A stretch of DNA of 6,164 bases from an uncultured Oscillospiraceae bacterium (lineage in GTDB: Bacteria; Bacillota; Clostridia; Oscillospirales; Ruminococcaceae): NCBI GenBank assembly GCA_950097605.1, contig CATNEU010000101.1, positions 1-6,164 of the forward strand, in the 5' to 3' direction. Shown here one piece after another: positions 5,576-6,164 of this stretch. A program made the position numbers and the translations under genes. Every line of letters begins with the position of its first letter. The first letter of the stretch is position 1. The notes beneath the pieces were generated by a model, which did not search any database, was not told where the DNA came from, and saw only the letters and a program-made list of their open reading frames with translations.

Positions 5576-5595
5576 ACCGAATGGCCTTTTCGGTC
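5575..5595. promoter_or_regulatory. Inverted repeat at the flavodiiron transcription start
   Basis: GACCGAA (5575-5581) and TTCGGTC (5589-5595) are perfect 7-bp arms separated by 7 bases. The repeat overlaps the predicted start (about 5592) of the minus-strand promoter. It could be a repressor operator or a hairpin at the 5' end of the transcript; the sequence cannot decide between them. Confidence 0.45.
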
Positions 5596-5598
5596 GTA

Positions 5599-5627
5599 AT
5601 TATAAACCGCGGCGGGTAAGATGTCAA
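5599..5627 (-). promoter_or_regulatory. fprA: Perfect-consensus sigma-A promoter of the flavodiiron gene
   Basis: On the minus strand TTGACA (5627-5622) is followed by a 17-base spacer and TATAAT (5604-5599), matching 12 of 12 consensus positions at optimal spacing. The predicted start is near 5592, giving a leader of about 213 bases before ATG 5379. Confidence 0.85.
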
Positions 5628-5694
5628 TACGTGGCGGCTCATCAAACCGACAAAAAATGGGCGGCGCCCCGGTAAAACGCGGCTATGCTTCGGC

Positions 5695-5723
5695 TTGCGA
5701 AACGCTCTGGCCCATAGTATAAT
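5695..5723 (+). promoter_or_regulatory. tgt: Sigma-A-type promoter of tgt
   Basis: TTGCGA (5695-5700) is separated by a 17-base spacer from TATAAT (5718-5723). The predicted start is near 5730, leaving a leader of about 73 bases. It is divergent from the flavodiiron promoter, with about 67 bases between the two -35 elements. Confidence 0.75.
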
Positions 5724-5731
5724 CAAATGGT

Positions 5732-5767
5732 ATGTGCATAAAAGCGGCAGCGTCCGCAAATGCGTAT
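5732..5767 (+). other. Hairpin at the 5' end of the tgt transcript
   Basis: An outer stem pairs 5732-5739 with 5760-5767 (eight pairs, two of them G-T). An A-rich internal loop leads to an inner GCGG/CCGC stem (5744-5747 with 5754-5757). It begins within a few bases of the predicted start. It lacks the C-rich loop and A-rich tail of a preQ1-I aptamer. Confidence 0.4.
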
Positions 5768-5802
5768 GAATCCAATTCGATAGACGATAGAAGGAGAACC
5801 GT

Positions 5803-6164
5803 ATGTTTGAACTGATATGCAAAACCGGCAGCGCCCGCCGCGGCCGGTTTACAACCGTGCATGGGGTCGTGCAGACCCCCGCGTTTATGAATGTGGGCAC
5901 CTGCGCGGCAATTAAGGGCGGCATTTCCTCCTATGACCTGGTGGACCTGCGCTGCCAGGTGGAGCTGTGCAATACCTATCATCTGCATCTTCGCCCGGGT
6001 GACGGGGTAATCAAGGAGCTTGGCGGGCTGCACCGGTTTATGGGATGGGACCGTCCGATTTTGACAGACAGCGGCGGGTTTCAGGTGTTCTCGCTGTCGG
6101 GCCTGCGGAAGATCAAGGAGGAGGGCGTCTACTTTTCCTCGCATATCGACGGCAAAAAAATCTT
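5803..6164 (+). CDS. tgt: tRNA-guanine transglycosylase (queuine tRNA-ribosyltransferase), 3' truncated by window
   Basis: The first 120 residues of a protein that runs off the window. It shows the N-terminal TIM-barrel signatures of bacterial Tgt: QTPAFMNVGT (24-33), NTYHLHLRPG (57-66), GGLHRFMGWDRPILTDSGGFQ spanning 74-94, and EEGVYFSSHIDG (106-117). D89 in TDSGGFQ corresponds to the catalytic/base-recognition Asp102 of the Zymomonas enzyme. The second catalytic Asp and the zinc site lie beyond the edge. The enzyme exchanges guanine for preQ1 at position 34 of GUN-anticodon tRNAs in queuosine synthesis. ATG 5803 is supported by AAGGAGA at 5791-5797. It is a housekeeping gene with its own promoter and no evident link to the stress genes. 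Confidence 0.96.
   Translation, partial: MFELICKTGSARRGRFTTVHGVVQTPAFMNVGTCAAIKGGISSYDLVDLRCQVELCNTYHLHLRPGDGVIKELGGLHRFMGWDRPILTDSGGFQVFSLSGLRKIKEEGVYFSSHIDGKKI

Noticed and set aside
5350..5619. Plus-strand open frame of 89 codons in the flavodiiron-tgt gap
   Set aside because: It is antisense to the flavodiiron start and leader, has no ribosome binding site, and its low-complexity sequence is explained by the GC-rich hairpins.
5403..6144. Minus-strand open frames across the tgt promoter and start of tgt
   Set aside because: They overlap the flavodiiron leader, both promoters and the unmistakable tgt reading frame, and have no recognisable domains.

Overview
The window looks like a chromosomal segment of a GC-rich, spore-forming anaerobic Firmicute of the class Clostridia. 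The evidence is strong GGAGG-type ribosome binding sites, sigma-A promoters, a collagen-like surface protein of the exosporium type, and a set of oxygen-sensitive iron proteins typical of strict anaerobes. Nothing suggests a mobile element, CRISPR array or phage module. The species cannot be named from the sequence alone.

Layout from left to right: (1) 1-536, 3' end of a collagen-like protein gene (+) with a jelly-roll C-terminal domain. (2) 537-822, a gene-free gap ending in a strong terminator that serves the next gene on the minus strand. (3) 823-1509, a Crp/Fnr-family regulator (-). (4) 1510-1640, a compact divergent control region. (5) 1641-2336 and 2415-4016, a two-gene unit (+) encoding an Fe-S (Frdx-like) protein and the hybrid-cluster protein Hcp. 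(6) 4092-4133, a terminator shared by converging genes. (7) 4171-5379, a class A flavodiiron protein (-). (8) 5380-5802, a 423-base gap with a perfect-consensus promoter and long folded leader for the flavodiiron gene, plus a promoter and 5' hairpin for the next gene. (9) 5803-6164, the 5' part of tgt (+).

The central block (823-5379) reads as a nitrosative/oxidative stress island. Hcp reduces nitric oxide and/or hydroxylamine, the flavodiiron protein reduces NO and/or O2, the Fe-S protein is a plausible electron carrier for Hcp, and the Crp/Fnr protein is the likely HcpR-type sensor. The gene combination is known from clostridia and sulfate reducers, so it is not a new system.

The less ordinary material is regulatory. 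An inverted repeat, TGTTG-N6-CAACA, lies exactly where a Crp/Fnr protein would activate the Frdx-hcp unit (centre -41.5 from the predicted start) while blocking its own gene just downstream of that start. The flavodiiron leader of about 213 nt contains an inverted repeat at the start site, a terminator-like hairpin and a three-way-junction fold that I do not recognise.
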